The translations under genes were made by a program, and so were the position numbers. The notes below the pieces were generated by a model that saw only the letters and a program-made list of their open reading frames with translations, did not search any database and was not told the DNA's origin. Positions 1 to 8,484 of a stretch of DNA of 64,000 nucleotides are shown here, piece by piece. The stretch covers positions 957,240-1,021,239 of the forward strand of contig NZ_FOYQ01000001.1 in the NCBI RefSeq assembly GCF_900115205.1. The letters run 5' to 3'. Source of the DNA: Robiginitalea myxolifaciens (lineage in GTDB: Bacteria > Bacteroidota > Bacteroidia > Flavobacteriales > Flavobacteriaceae). Each line of letters starts with the position of its first letter. The first letter of the stretch is position 1.

Positions 1-1655
1 ACAAGGTTTGGAGCCGACGCTCCTTCCTTCAGGCATTAGGCATTGCCGGGTCAGGTTCTATGATGCTCGGCAGTAATATGCTTACGGCATCTGCTCCATC
101 CCCACTGACTGCGGCAATCGCCAATGCCCCAGGCGATGGCATCCTGATTTTAATACGCCTTTCCGGGGGTAACGATGGACTGAGTACCGTTATTCCGATT
201 GAGCAATACGATACCTATGCCAATGCCCGGCCGAATATTTACATTCCGGAAAGTAAGGTTTTGAAACTCACGGACGAATTTGGTGTTCCTTCCTACATGC
301 AGGCGCTTGAAAGCCTCTGGGGGGAAGGATCCTTTAAGGCCGTACACGGTGTGGGTTACGAGGGGCAAAGCCTCTCCCACTTCACCGGTTCAGACATCTA
401 CGCCAATACCGACCTGACCACGACCGGATTTACCGGCTTGGATACCGGTTGGATGGGCCGCTACTTTGAAAACCTCTATCCCGACTACCTGATCAATCCT
501 CCTGCATCACCTGCAGCTGTGCAGATCGGACAGTATGGAAACCTGATTTTCCAGGGAGAGGAAACCAATTACGCCTTCGTAGCTTCCAACATTGATCAAC
601 TCGAAGAAATTGCCCAGACCGGGGAGCAGTATAACCTCGATCCCACATTATTCGGAGATTGTATGTATGGCGATCAGCTTCGATTCCTGCGTGGGGTTGC
701 GAATACCACCTATGAATATTCCGGATTGATCCATGCCGCCTACGAGCGCGGAAGGAATGATGTGGAATACCAGGAAAATGGTTTTGCCCGTCAGTTGGCG
801 CTACTTGCGCGTCTGATCAAAGGGAACCTGGGGACCCGGGTTTACATGATTTCCATGGGTGGATTTGACACTCACGGAAACCAGCCGCTGGCTCACGAGC
901 GTTTGATGACCAATCTTTCGGTTGCCGTAAAAGACTTCTACGAAGACCTGACCTTTACGGATCAGGACGATAAGGTGCTGAGTATGACCTTCTCGGAATT
1001 CGGACGCCGGATTTTCGAAAACGGTTCTAATGGAACGGACCACGGAAAGGCTGCCCCTACCCTGTTCTTTGGAGCAGGTCTGAACGGAAGTGCCTTTGTA
1101 GGGGATCACCCTTCCCTGGACAATCCGAACGGCCGAGGAAACCTGGAGTATACCATGGATTTCCGTGATCTCTACGCCACAGTACTGGCCGAATGGCTTT
1201 GTGTGGATATTCCGCTAGTAGAACAACACCTGCTCGGACACCCATATAACCCAGTTAATTTAGGATTCAACTGTTCCGGTGTGGACTTTGACGACATCGC
1301 TTACAGCGATCAACCGCCAACGCCACCTACCCCTCCGGACAGTAGTGATCCGAACCCGAATCCAAATCCTTCGGAGGAAATGCTCGATGCCATAGTGCAT
1401 AAGCCTTTCTACCCGGATGCGGCAGGAGCCAATCCATATATCCGACTGGATATGCCGTTCACTGCCCATGTGGATATTACCCTGTACAACATCCTGGGAC
1501 AGAAGGTCGCGACGCTCTATAACGAGATGATGCTCGAAGGAAGCCTGGAGATCAACGTTCGGGATCGGGTGCCAGCACACCTGGCAACCGGGAAATACAT
1601 TTATAGAATCGGTGTACAGGACCGGTTCATGGCTAAATCCATTATGGTAGCCTAG
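1..1655 (+). CDS. DUF1501 family protein with Tat signal and T9SS-like tail (5' end outside window)
   Basis: The reading frame is open to the window edge, so the true start lies upstream. Codons from base 3 give KVWSRRSFLQALGIAGSG, a twin-arginine motif (SRRSFLQ) followed by a hydrophobic stretch, as expected for DUF1501 proteins, which are usually exported folded. The body carries DUF1501-type sequence such as GGNDGLSTV near the start and GGFDTH and FSEFGRR further on. A Pro/Asn/Ser-rich linker follows (QPPTPPTPPDSSDPNPNPNP), then about 85 residues resembling a type IX secretion sorting domain (YNILGQKVATLYN, ending KSIMVA). The biochemical function of DUF1501 is unknown; in Bacteroidota such genes often sit beside DUF1800, which would lie off the left edge. 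A strong terminator follows. Confidence 0.85.
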   Translation, partial: KVWSRRSFLQALGIAGSGSMMLGSNMLTASAPSPLTAAIANAPGDGILILIRLSGGNDGLSTVIPIEQYDTYANARPNIYIPESKVLKLTDEFGVPSYMQALESLWGEGSFKAVHGVGYEGQSLSHFTGSDIYANTDLTTTGFTGLDTGWMGRYFENLYPDYLINPPASPAAVQIGQYGNLIFQGEETNYAFVASNIDQLEEIAQTGEQYNLDPTLFGDCMYGDQLRFLRGVANTTYEYSGLIHAAYERGRNDVEYQENGFARQLALLARLIKGNLGTRVYMISMGGFDTHGNQPLAHERLMTNLSVAVKDFYEDLTFTDQDDKVLSMTFSEFGRRIFENGSNGTDHGKAAPTLFFGAGLNGSAFVGDHPSLDNPNGRGNLEYTMDFRDLYATVLAEWLCVDIPLVEQHLLGHPYNPVNLGFNCSGVDFDDIAYSDQPPTPPTPPDSSDPNPNPNPSEEMLDAIVHKPFYPDAAGANPYIRLDMPFTAHVDITLYNILGQKVATLYNEMMLEGSLEINVRDRVPAHLATGKYIYRIGVQDRFMAKSIMVA

Positions 1656-1727
1656 AGCATAAAACCGCAATCGGCATTGCTTTCGAGCTTTGCAGCGGCG
1701 AAATGCATTCCCAATCTTACCGTTAAT

Positions 1728-1789
1728 GCCCTCGGACACTGGACGCCCCTGATATTGTATCTGTCCAGTGTCTTCGAGGGCTTTTTTTT
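1728..1789 (+). terminator. Intrinsic terminator after the DUF1501 gene
   Basis: GCCCTCGGACACTGGAC (1728-1744) pairs with bases 1763-1781 except for a two-base bulge, and is followed by eight T residues (1782-1789). This is a textbook rho-independent terminator. The metG promoter box begins four bases after the T run. Confidence 0.9.
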
Positions 1790-1792
1790 AGC

Positions 1793-1800
1793 TATTTTTG
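1793..1800 (+). promoter_or_regulatory. -7 promoter element upstream of metG
   Basis: TATTTTTG matches the Bacteroidota -7 consensus TAnnTTTG and lies 18 bases before the metG start codon. No convincing TTG box is seen at -33, because that position lies inside the upstream terminator stem. Confidence 0.5.
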
Positions 1801-1818
1801 TGCCTTAAAACCTAAGGC

Positions 1819-3936
1819 ATGCCGGCCAATCAGCGCCCTTTTAAGCGAACCTTAATCACCGCAGCCCTCCCCTACACAAACGGCCCGATCCATATCGGAC
1901 ACCTGGCAGGGGTGTATGTTCCTGCGGATATCTATAGCCGTTATCTGCGACAAAGCGGGAAGGAAGTACTCTTCGTCTGCGGAAGCGACGAACATGGGGT
2001 AGCGATCCCCATGAAAGCACGCAAAGAAGGGACGAGCCCTCAGGCGCTTATCGATAAATATCACGGCATCATAAAGGAGTCGTTTGAAGCCTTTGGGATT
2101 GCCTTTGACAACTATTCCCGAACCTCAGCGGAAATTCACCACAAAACCGCCTCTGATTTCTTTTTGCAGCTGCATGAGCAGGGTGGGTTCTCGGAGGAAG
2201 TCACTGAGCAATTATACGATCCCGAAGCCGAACAATTCCTCGCGGATCGCTTTGTGGTGGGTACCTGTCCGGTTTGCGGCCATACCGAGGCCTATGGGGA
2301 TCAGTGCGAAAATTGCGGTTCCTCCCTGAATGCTACGGATTTGATTTCCCCCCGCTCGGCCATAAGCGGGGCCAACCCCATCCTCAAAAAAACAAAACAC
2401 TGGTTCCTTCCCCTTGATCAGTCAGAACCCTTCTTGAGGGAATGGATTCTGGAGGGACATAAAGAGGACTGGAAAACCAACGTATACGGGCAGTGTAAAT
2501 CCTGGATCGATGATGGCCTTAAACCCCGGGCGGTAACCCGGGACCTGGATTGGGGAATCCCGGTTCCCGTACCCGGAGGAGAAGGTAAAGTCCTCTATGT
2601 CTGGTTCGACGCTCCGATCGGCTATATCAGTGCAACACGCGAATGGGCCGAGCGGGAAGGAACGGACTGGGAACCCTGGTGGAAAGACGAGGATACCCGC
2701 ATGCTCCACTTTATTGGAAAGGACAATATTGTCTTTCACTGTATCATCTTCCCTTCCATGCTTAAGGCGCATGGGGACTATATTCTGCCGGACAATGTGC
2801 CGGCCAATGAATTTCTGAACCTGGAAGGGCAGAAACTATCCACTTCCAAAAACTGGGCGGTCTGGCTGCACGAATATCTCGTGGATTTCCCGGATCTTCA
2901 GGATGTACTGCGTTATACGCTTACTGCCAACGCCCCGGAAACCAAGGACAACGATTTTACCTGGAAGGATTTCCAGGCCCGAAACAACAGCGAACTGGTT
3001 GCCATATTCGGGAACTTCGTTAACCGGGTAACTGTTTTGACCCACAAGTATTTCAACGGGGAAGTCCAGACCCCTGGATCGCTAACCGATATAGATACTG
3101 AAGTCCTGAAGGCTATTGGAAATTATCCATCGCAAATTGGAAAAAGCCTGGATCGATTCCGTTTCCGTGAGGCATCACAGGAACTACTGAACCTGGCACG
3201 TCTGGGGAATAAATACCTGGCCGATGAAGAACCCTGGAAAGTCATTAAAACAGATTCGCAGCGCGCCGCAACCATTTTGTACGTAGGTATTCAGGTAGCC
3301 GGAGCACTGGCCGTACTGAGTGAACCCTTCCTTCCATTTACCGCACAAAAGCTGCGGCGAATATTACGGCTAGGAGAAACCGGTTCGGCAAGGGCCCGTT
3401 TGGATTGGGACCTGCCGGCAACGGACCCGATTATTTTACCTGCTGGTCATACCATAGGACAAAGCGAACTATTGTTCCGAAAAATCGAAGATTCTGAAAT
3501 TCAGGCACAACTCGATCGCCTTGAGGCGACTAAAAAATCAAATGCAATGAGTGATTCTAATGCAGACGCTACCGATAATTCCGAAATTGAAATCATCCCC
3601 CAGAAGGATACCATTACCTACGATGATTTTATGAAACTCGATCTGCGGGTGGGTACTATCCTGGAAGCCGAGAAAATGCCGAAGGCCGACAAACTCATTG
3701 TTATGAAGGTCGATACCGGTATTGATACACGAACCATTGTTTCGGGAATCGCCCAGCACTTTAAACCTGAAGAGCTAATTGGGAAGCAGGTTACTGTATT
3801 GGTCAACCTGGCTCCCCGACCTTTGCGCGGAGTAGAAAGCCAGGGGATGATCCTGTTGGCCGAGAATCACGAAGGAAAACTCATCTTCGTCGGGCCGGAT
3901 CAGGACGGCGCGAATAATGGAGCGACCATTACTTAG
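1819..3936 (+). CDS. metG: Methionyl-tRNA synthetase with C-terminal tRNA-binding domain
   Basis: Charges tRNA-Met with methionine in the cytoplasm. The class I signatures are visible: HIGH at residues 25-28 and KLSTS (the KMSKS loop) at 339-343. A zinc knuckle lies between them (C150, C153, C163, C166). The anticodon-binding helical domain follows. From about residue 600 there is an EMAPII/Trbp111-like OB-fold that begins [20 protein letters not shown], the dimerising tRNA-binding module of long MetRS forms. The length of 705 residues fits the family. The stop codon overlaps the start of the next gene by one base, so the two are probably co-transcribed. Confidence 0.97.
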   Translation: MPANQRPFKRTLITAALPYTNGPIHIGHLAGVYVPADIYSRYLRQSGKEVLFVCGSDEHGVAIPMKARKEGTSPQALIDKYHGIIKESFEAFGIAFDNYSRTSAEIHHKTASDFFLQLHEQGGFSEEVTEQLYDPEAEQFLADRFVVGTCPVCGHTEAYGDQCENCGSSLNATDLISPRSAISGANPILKKTKHWFLPLDQSEPFLREWILEGHKEDWKTNVYGQCKSWIDDGLKPRAVTRDLDWGIPVPVPGGEGKVLYVWFDAPIGYISATREWAEREGTDWEPWWKDEDTRMLHFIGKDNIVFHCIIFPSMLKAHGDYILPDNVPANEFLNLEGQKLSTSKNWAVWLHEYLVDFPDLQDVLRYTLTANAPETKDNDFTWKDFQARNNSELVAIFGNFVNRVTVLTHKYFNGEVQTPGSLTDIDTEVLKAIGNYPSQIGKSLDRFRFREASQELLNLARLGNKYLADEEPWKVIKTDSQRAATILYVGIQVAGALAVLSEPFLPFTAQKLRRILRLGETGSARARLDWDLPATDPIILPAGHTIGQSELLFRKIEDSEIQAQLDRLEATKKSNAMSDSNADATDNSEIEIIPQKDTITYDDFMKLDLRVGTILEAEKMPKADKLIVMKVDTGIDTRTIVSGIAQHFKPEELIGKQVTVLVNLAPRPLRGVESQGMILLAENHEGKLIFVGPDQDGANNGATIT

Positions 3937-4838
3937 TGCTTAAAATAGCTTACCATCCCATTTATAAACATCCTTTGCCAGAGGGACACCGCTTCCCTAT
4001 GGAGAAGTACGAATTACTCCCCCAGCAGCTCCTGTATGAAGGAACCTGCAATGAGGAGAATTTCTTTGCCCCTGAAATAGTCGGGGACGAGGCGGTCTTT
4101 CGTGCCCATATCCCTGAATATGTTGCAAACCTGAAGGCGGGAGCGATACCTCCTCGGGAAATGCGGAAAGTGGGTTTTCCCTGGAGTCCAGCCCTGGTGG
4201 AACGCGAACTGCGTATTGCCCAGGGGACTATTCTTGGATGTGAATATGCCCTGAAATATGGCGTTGCGATGAATATTGCCGGAGGCACCCACCATGCTTA
4301 TTCGGACCGTGGCGAAGCCTTTTGCATGCTCAATGACCAGGCTATTGGCGCACACGACCTCTTACATCGCGGCCTGGCCGAACGAATACTCATTTTAGAT
4401 CTCGATGTGCATCAGGGTAATGGGACTGCTGAGATCTTTGCAGACGTCCCTGAAGTTTTTACATTCTCGATGCATGGTAAGGCCAACTATCCTTTCAGAA
4501 AAGAAACTTCGGATTGGGACATCCCGCTCGAAAAAGGGACTGGCGATCAGGAATACCTGACGATCCTGGAGGAAGCGCTGAATACCCTGGTAGAAAAGGT
4601 AGCGTCCGATTTTGTCTTTTACCTTTGCGGAGTCGATATTGTGGGTACCGATAAACTCGGCACCCTGGACCTGAGCGTTGCCGGGTGCCTGCAACGGGAC
4701 GAAATGGTCCTACGTTGGTGCCAACAAAACAACTTGCCCGTCCAATGCAGTATGGGCGGCGGCTACTCCCCGGAAATACGAATAATCGTCGAGGCCCATG
4801 CGAATACTTTCCGCTGTGCCCAAAGGTTATTTTTCTAG
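3936..4838 (+). CDS. Histone deacetylase-fold amidohydrolase
   Basis: Zinc-dependent arginase/deacetylase-fold hydrolase of the AcuC/HDAC-like group, probably removing acetyl or acyl groups from a small molecule or protein lysine; the substrate cannot be read from sequence. Visible active-site pieces are the tandem histidines H119-H120 in GGTHHAYSDRGEAF, the metal ligands D157 and H159 in LDLDVHQGNG, a later VDIVGTDKLG segment with a further metal Asp, and a C-terminal GGGYSPE. At 300 residues it is full length. It starts with GTG in the tetramer TAGTG, overlapping the metG stop by one base, which argues for translational coupling. Confidence 0.9.
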   Translation: MLKIAYHPIYKHPLPEGHRFPMEKYELLPQQLLYEGTCNEENFFAPEIVGDEAVFRAHIPEYVANLKAGAIPPREMRKVGFPWSPALVERELRIAQGTILGCEYALKYGVAMNIAGGTHHAYSDRGEAFCMLNDQAIGAHDLLHRGLAERILILDLDVHQGNGTAEIFADVPEVFTFSMHGKANYPFRKETSDWDIPLEKGTGDQEYLTILEEALNTLVEKVASDFVFYLCGVDIVGTDKLGTLDLSVAGCLQRDEMVLRWCQQNNLPVQCSMGGGYSPEIRIIVEAHANTFRCAQRLFF

Positions 4839-4911
4839 GGTTTTAATACGTAAATTAGTGGTGAGAAACCCAATATGGGTTATCTGAAGTAATCTAATAA
4901 TACGACCACCC

Positions 4912-5430
4912 ATGCTCAAAAAGAAAGTAGAAGAGGCCCTAAACGGCCAAATCCGCGTAGAAGCTCAATCCTCTCAAATTTATCTGTCCATGGCATCATG
5001 GGCGGAGGTCAAAGGCCTTGAGGGAATATCCCAGTTCCTCTATAAACACTCCGATGAGGAGCGCATGCATATGCTGAAGTTGGTGAAATACATCAATGAG
5101 CGAGGCGGGCATGCTATCGTATCCGAACTGGAAGCACCCAAGACCGAGTTCGGCAGTTTCCAGCAGCTTTTCAAGGCCCTGTTTGAGCACGAAATGTATG
5201 TCTCGGAATGCATAAACAACCTGGTCGAAGTAACCCTGAATGAGAAGGACTTTGCGACTCACAATTTCCTGCAATGGTATGTGGCTGAGCAGATTGAAGA
5301 GGAAGCGTTGGCGCGTACCATCCTGGATAAAATCAGCCTGATAGGCGACGATAAAGGAGGACTCTACCTGTTTGATCGGGATATCCAGCAATTAACCGTA
5401 GATAGCGCAGCTGCCGACCCGGGAGCCTGA
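4912..5430 (+). CDS. ftnA: Bacterial non-haem ferritin
   Basis: Cytoplasmic iron-storage protein that oxidises Fe(II) and deposits it as a mineral core in a 24-mer. The 172-residue sequence has the four-helix ferritin pattern: the first ferroxidase helix (ALNGQIRVEAQSSQIYLSMASW), the metal helix with SDEERMHMLKLVKYI, and the later EQIEEEALARTILDKI helix. It lacks the CxxC and methionine haem features of bacterioferritins. It stands alone, 73 bases after the deacetylase-like gene. The cysteine-rich mini-protein downstream has its own promoter box. I see no obvious Fur-type operator. Confidence 0.95.
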   Translation: MLKKKVEEALNGQIRVEAQSSQIYLSMASWAEVKGLEGISQFLYKHSDEERMHMLKLVKYINERGGHAIVSELEAPKTEFGSFQQLFKALFEHEMYVSECINNLVEVTLNEKDFATHNFLQWYVAEQIEEEALARTILDKISLIGDDKGGLYLFDRDIQQLTVDSAAADPGA

Positions 5431-5510
5431 GAATTATCCGGGAACTCTAAGACAATTTGGGTCTGATTTGATCTTTTTCGCTTTTTTTATTTAGAATTAA
5501 TAAAAATTAC

Positions 5511-5518
5511 TAGATTTG
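5511..5518 (+). promoter_or_regulatory. -7 promoter element before the cysteine-rich mini-protein
   Basis: TAGATTTG fits TAnnTTTG and lies 17 bases before the ATG, in a very AT-rich stretch (5470-5520). No clear -33 TTG is present. Confidence 0.5.
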
Positions 5519-5535
5519 TGTAGTCTTTCTACGCA

Positions 5536-5754
5536 ATGGGTAAAAAGAAACAGAAAAAAGCCGCCGAAAAACTCCAAAAAATACGCTTGAAGCACCTGCA
5601 GCGCTTCCAGGAAATACAGTGTTCCGGAAAGGCCTGTAAATCCAAGTGCTGTAAAAAATACAAGAAGTGTGAGGAGAAACGCTGTAAACGCTGTCCCTGC
5701 AAAGACCTGCTCAAAAAGTGCGATTTTGTACTGGAATTGGAGCGGGTAGCCTAA
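5536..5754 (+). CDS. Cysteine- and lysine-rich mini-protein, unknown function
   Basis: I do not recognise a named family. The 72-residue product opens with a highly basic segment (MGKKKQKKAAEKLQKIRLKH). Nine cysteines then fall in about 40 residues, including CC, CPC and several CxxC-like spacings (SGKACKSKCCKKYKKCEEKR covers four of them). There is no signal peptide. A zinc- or other metal-binding, nucleic-acid-contacting protein would fit the composition, but that is inference. It is preceded by an AT-rich promoter and follows ferritin, so a metal-related role is possible but unproven. Confidence 0.7.
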   Translation: MGKKKQKKAAEKLQKIRLKHLQRFQEIQCSGKACKSKCCKKYKKCEEKRCKRCPCKDLLKKCDFVLELERVA

Positions 5755-5786
5755 GCCCGCTTAATTAGCCAAAACCTTATTAAAGC

Positions 5787-6287
5787 TTAGTTCCTGGAAA
5801 CTCCAGCCAGGCTGTTATCCCGATTGAATCCCTGTAGCCAAACTAAAACTTCCGCGTCCTCAGAAACAAATTGTGCGTAATAGGAAGCTCGAAGGTGAAA
5901 GTAGTCGCCATGTGCGCACGCTTTGGTGCTCGAATGCTTATGGGCGGAGTACACCAACTGCTTGGCCAGAATATAGGTTGTAAATTCCTGAATGTCCTTA
6001 TCCAGAAGCGCACGTTCATAGGCACGCTGGTCCTTCCAATAATCCAGCTCATCCTGTTCAGATGAAAAAACCAGAGTTTGCTCTAAAGTAGCGTCGTTCT
6101 GACCCTGACGGAAATAAAAGGATAAATGGTTAAGGGATGTTCTGCTATCCTGAGCCTGGTGAGCTGACTGACCTACCGCCTTGCCGGTGGCCGGAGTGAA
6201 TCCATCATTATTGCCGTTACCCTGTGCCACACCCACAAGACTGAATGCCAGGCAAGTAAGCAGACAAAAATGTTTTCTGACGGGCAT
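5787..6287 (-). CDS. Secreted hypothetical protein
   Basis: The N-terminus (MPVRKHFCLLTCLAFSLVGVAQG) is a signal peptide with a probable cleavage after VAQ, so the mature protein is exported. The remainder, about 140 residues, contains a glutamine/asparagine-rich stretch and a helix-prone acidic middle (SEQDELDYWKDQRAYERALL). No domain or catalytic motif is recognised. It is read leftward and sits downstream of ssb, separated from it by a strong terminator, so it is probably transcribed separately. Confidence 0.7.
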   Translation of the reverse strand: MPVRKHFCLLTCLAFSLVGVAQGNGNNDGFTPATGKAVGQSAHQAQDSRTSLNHLSFYFRQGQNDATLEQTLVFSSEQDELDYWKDQRAYERALLDKDIQEFTTYILAKQLVYSAHKHSSTKACAHGDYFHLRASYYAQFVSEDAEVLVWLQGFNRDNSLAGVSRN

Positions 6288-6353
6288 GATGATGGCTTTA
6301 AAATATGACGAATCACTTCTATAAAAGTTACATCAATCGGAGCGCAATTTCAA

Positions 6354-6380
6354 AGAAAAGGGGTCAGCGACCCCTTTTCT
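6354..6380 (-). terminator. Terminator downstream of ssb
   Basis: AGAAAAGGGGTC and GACCCCTTTTCT form a perfect 12-bp stem with a three-base loop, symmetric enough to work in either direction. It lies between the ssb stop codon and the next minus-strand gene. Confidence 0.85.
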
Positions 6381-6397
6381 CCGATAAAGACCCCATT

Positions 6398-6733
6398 TTA
6401 TTGCTTTCCAAGTAGCAAAAGTTCACTGCATCGAACCTCAGTTACATATTTGCGTTGCCCTTCCTCTGTGTCGTATTGGCGATGGATCAACTTGCCTTCG
6501 ACAGCCACTTCCTTCCCTTTGACCAGGTAATTGGAAACGATATCTGCCAGCTTACCCCAGGCCACTACCTGATGCCATTGTGTTTCCGTTACCTTTTCTC
6601 CGGCGGCATTGCGGAAGGATTCGTTTGTGGCAACAGAAAAGCGCGCCCGCTTGCTGCCATTTTCATTTTCCGTAACCTCCGGATCCTGCCCCAGATTTCC
6701 AATTAACAGAACCTTATTTCTCAAAGCATTCAT
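6398..6733 (-). CDS. ssb: Single-stranded DNA-binding protein lacking the acidic tail
   Basis: OB-fold SSB with the usual opening (MNALRNKVLLIGNLGQDPEV), then SVATNESFRN, ETQWHQVVAWGKLADIV and GKEVAVEGKLIHRQY. It binds single-stranded DNA during replication, repair or recombination. At 111 residues the protein stops directly after the OB fold (ending LLLLGKQ). There is no glycine-rich linker and no acidic DDDIPF-type tip, the element through which the housekeeping SSB recruits partner proteins. It may therefore be a secondary paralogue, for example stress- or competence-related; the main ssb is expected elsewhere. Confidence 0.92.
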   Translation of the reverse strand: MNALRNKVLLIGNLGQDPEVTENENGSKRARFSVATNESFRNAAGEKVTETQWHQVVAWGKLADIVSNYLVKGKEVAVEGKLIHRQYDTEEGQRKYVTEVRCSELLLLGKQ

Positions 6734-6781
6734 TTCTTATTGTATTCGTTTGTTCTTCGTTACGGGACTTTCCCGAAAGGT

Positions 6782-6789
6782 CAAAACTA
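6782..6789 (-). promoter_or_regulatory. Possible -7 element for ssb
   Basis: On the minus strand this reads TAGTTTTG (TAnnTTTG), about 50 bases before the ssb ATG. No -33 TTG box is found, so the call is tentative. Confidence 0.3.
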
Positions 6790-6816
6790 GCCCGGGAAGT
6801 ATCTGTAGTCGTGCTT

Positions 6817-6846
6817 TAAACATTTATACCCGTTTATAAATGTTTA
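6817..6846. promoter_or_regulatory. 12-bp perfect inverted repeat, possible operator
   Basis: TAAACATTTATA, six bases, then TATAAATGTTTA. It lies 40 bases upstream of the M28 peptidase start and in the divergent region shared with ssb. There is no following T run, so an operator is more likely than a terminator. Confidence 0.45.
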
Positions 6847-6885
6847 TGCTTATCTTGATTTGCACCAATCTCGCAAACCACTATT

Positions 6886-8451
6886 ATGAAAATCAGTACC
6901 TCAAAAGACTTTTGGAGTAGTACCCTGCTCGGTCTTTTCCTATCGATCTTTTCCCTCTCCGCACAAGATTCAGACATCCCCAAGGCCATCGAAGAAGAGG
7001 CCACAGCAAACTCCCAACTCGAGGTCCTCGCGCATGAATTAATGGATCTTGTCGGGCCACGCCTGGTTGGCTCGCCTCAAATGGATAAAGCCCATGAATG
7101 GGCAGTCGAAACTTTCGCCTCCTGGGGAATAGAAGCCCAAAACGAAGCCTGGGGAACCTGGCGGGGATGGGAGCGCGGCATTTGCCACATAGACATGGTA
7201 GCCCCCCGGGTGGTTTCCCTCCACGGTCGTCAGTTGGCTTGGAGCCCTGCCACCCCAAAAGGAGGAATAACCGCGGAAGTTATCACACTTCCGGAAGTGG
7301 CCGATTCTTTGGCTTTTGCAAAATGGCTACCTGCAGTTAAAGGCAAGCTGGTTTGTGTTTCTATGCCTCAGATTACGGGCAGACCGGATTACAATTGGGA
7401 GGAGTTCGCTACCGAAGAATCCTTTGCGAAAATGAAGGAAATGCGCGATTCCCTCCAAGACGCCTGGCGTGCCAACTTGCGCAATACGGGATATACCTGG
7501 AGAACGCTGAACCAGGGCCTGGAAAAAGCAGGTGCCGCGGGTATTGTACAATCGCGCTGGTCGAATGCTTTCGGCGCAAATAAAATCTTCAGCGCCAATA
7601 CGGAGCAAATTCCGGTAATCGATTTGAGCCTGGAAGACTACGGCATGGTGTACCGGTTATCTGAAAGCGGTAAATCACCGAAACTGCGGGTGGTAGCCGA
7701 GTCTAAAGAATTGGGAAGGGTTCCGACCTTTAATACCATAGCCACTATTCCCGGAACGGAATTGCCCGATGAATACATCGTACTTTCTGCCCATTTCGAT
7801 TCCTGGGATGGAGGAACCGGAGCTACCGATAATGGTACCGGAACCATAACGATGATGGAGGCAGCCCGCATCCTGAAAAAAGTCTATCCCAATCCAAAAC
7901 GAACCATCATCATCGGTCTTTGGGGGAGTGAAGAACAGGGTTTGAATGGCTCCAGGGCGTACGTAGAAGACCATCCCGAAGTAGTGGAAGGCCTGCAAGC
8001 GCTCTTTAATCAGGACAATGGTACCGGTCGGGTGGTAAACCTCTCCGGTCAGGGCTTTTTACACGCCTATGAATACCTAGGACGCTGGATGGAAGCAGTC
8101 CCCGAGTCAATTACTACCCATATCGAAACTACGTTCCCCGGCAATCCGGGAAGGGGAGGTTCGGACTATGCCTCCTTTGTGGCTATGGGCGCCCCGGCTT
8201 TTTCGCTTTCCTCCTTAAGCTGGAGTTACTGGAACTACACCTGGCACACCAATCTGGACACCTATGATAAGATTGTTTTTGACGATGTGCGAAACAATGC
8301 CATCCTGACGGCAATTCTAACCTATATGGCCAGCGAAGATCCCGAGCAGACTTCCCGGGAGAAAGCCGTACTATCGATTAATCCCAGGAGCGGCGAACGC
8401 CGCGAATGGCCAACTCCGCGAAGCCCTAATCGCGAAGGGGGAATGAATTAA
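6886..8451 (+). CDS. Exported M28-family zinc peptidase
   Basis: Probable aminopeptidase or carboxypeptidase cutting peptides outside the cytoplasm. A signal peptide covers roughly residues 1-26 (ending FSLSAQ). A PA-like insert lies in the middle. The M28 catalytic set is visible: H303 in SAHFDSWDGG, D315 (ATDNG) as bridging Asp, and E349-E350 in WGSEEQGLNGS, with later GGSDYASF and a histidine in TWHTNLDTYD. The 521-residue length is normal for this extracellular group. It opens an apparent three-gene operon with the serine hydrolase (33 bases on) and the propeller protein, suggesting joint use of peptides. An inverted repeat upstream may control it. Confidence 0.92.
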   Translation: MKISTSKDFWSSTLLGLFLSIFSLSAQDSDIPKAIEEEATANSQLEVLAHELMDLVGPRLVGSPQMDKAHEWAVETFASWGIEAQNEAWGTWRGWERGICHIDMVAPRVVSLHGRQLAWSPATPKGGITAEVITLPEVADSLAFAKWLPAVKGKLVCVSMPQITGRPDYNWEEFATEESFAKMKEMRDSLQDAWRANLRNTGYTWRTLNQGLEKAGAAGIVQSRWSNAFGANKIFSANTEQIPVIDLSLEDYGMVYRLSESGKSPKLRVVAESKELGRVPTFNTIATIPGTELPDEYIVLSAHFDSWDGGTGATDNGTGTITMMEAARILKKVYPNPKRTIIIGLWGSEEQGLNGSRAYVEDHPEVVEGLQALFNQDNGTGRVVNLSGQGFLHAYEYLGRWMEAVPESITTHIETTFPGNPGRGGSDYASFVAMGAPAFSLSSLSWSYWNYTWHTNLDTYDKIVFDDVRNNAILTAILTYMASEDPEQTSREKAVLSINPRSGERREWPTPRSPNREGGMN

Positions 8452-8484
8452 TAAGGGATTCCCCTTAATTTAAATCATCCAACT

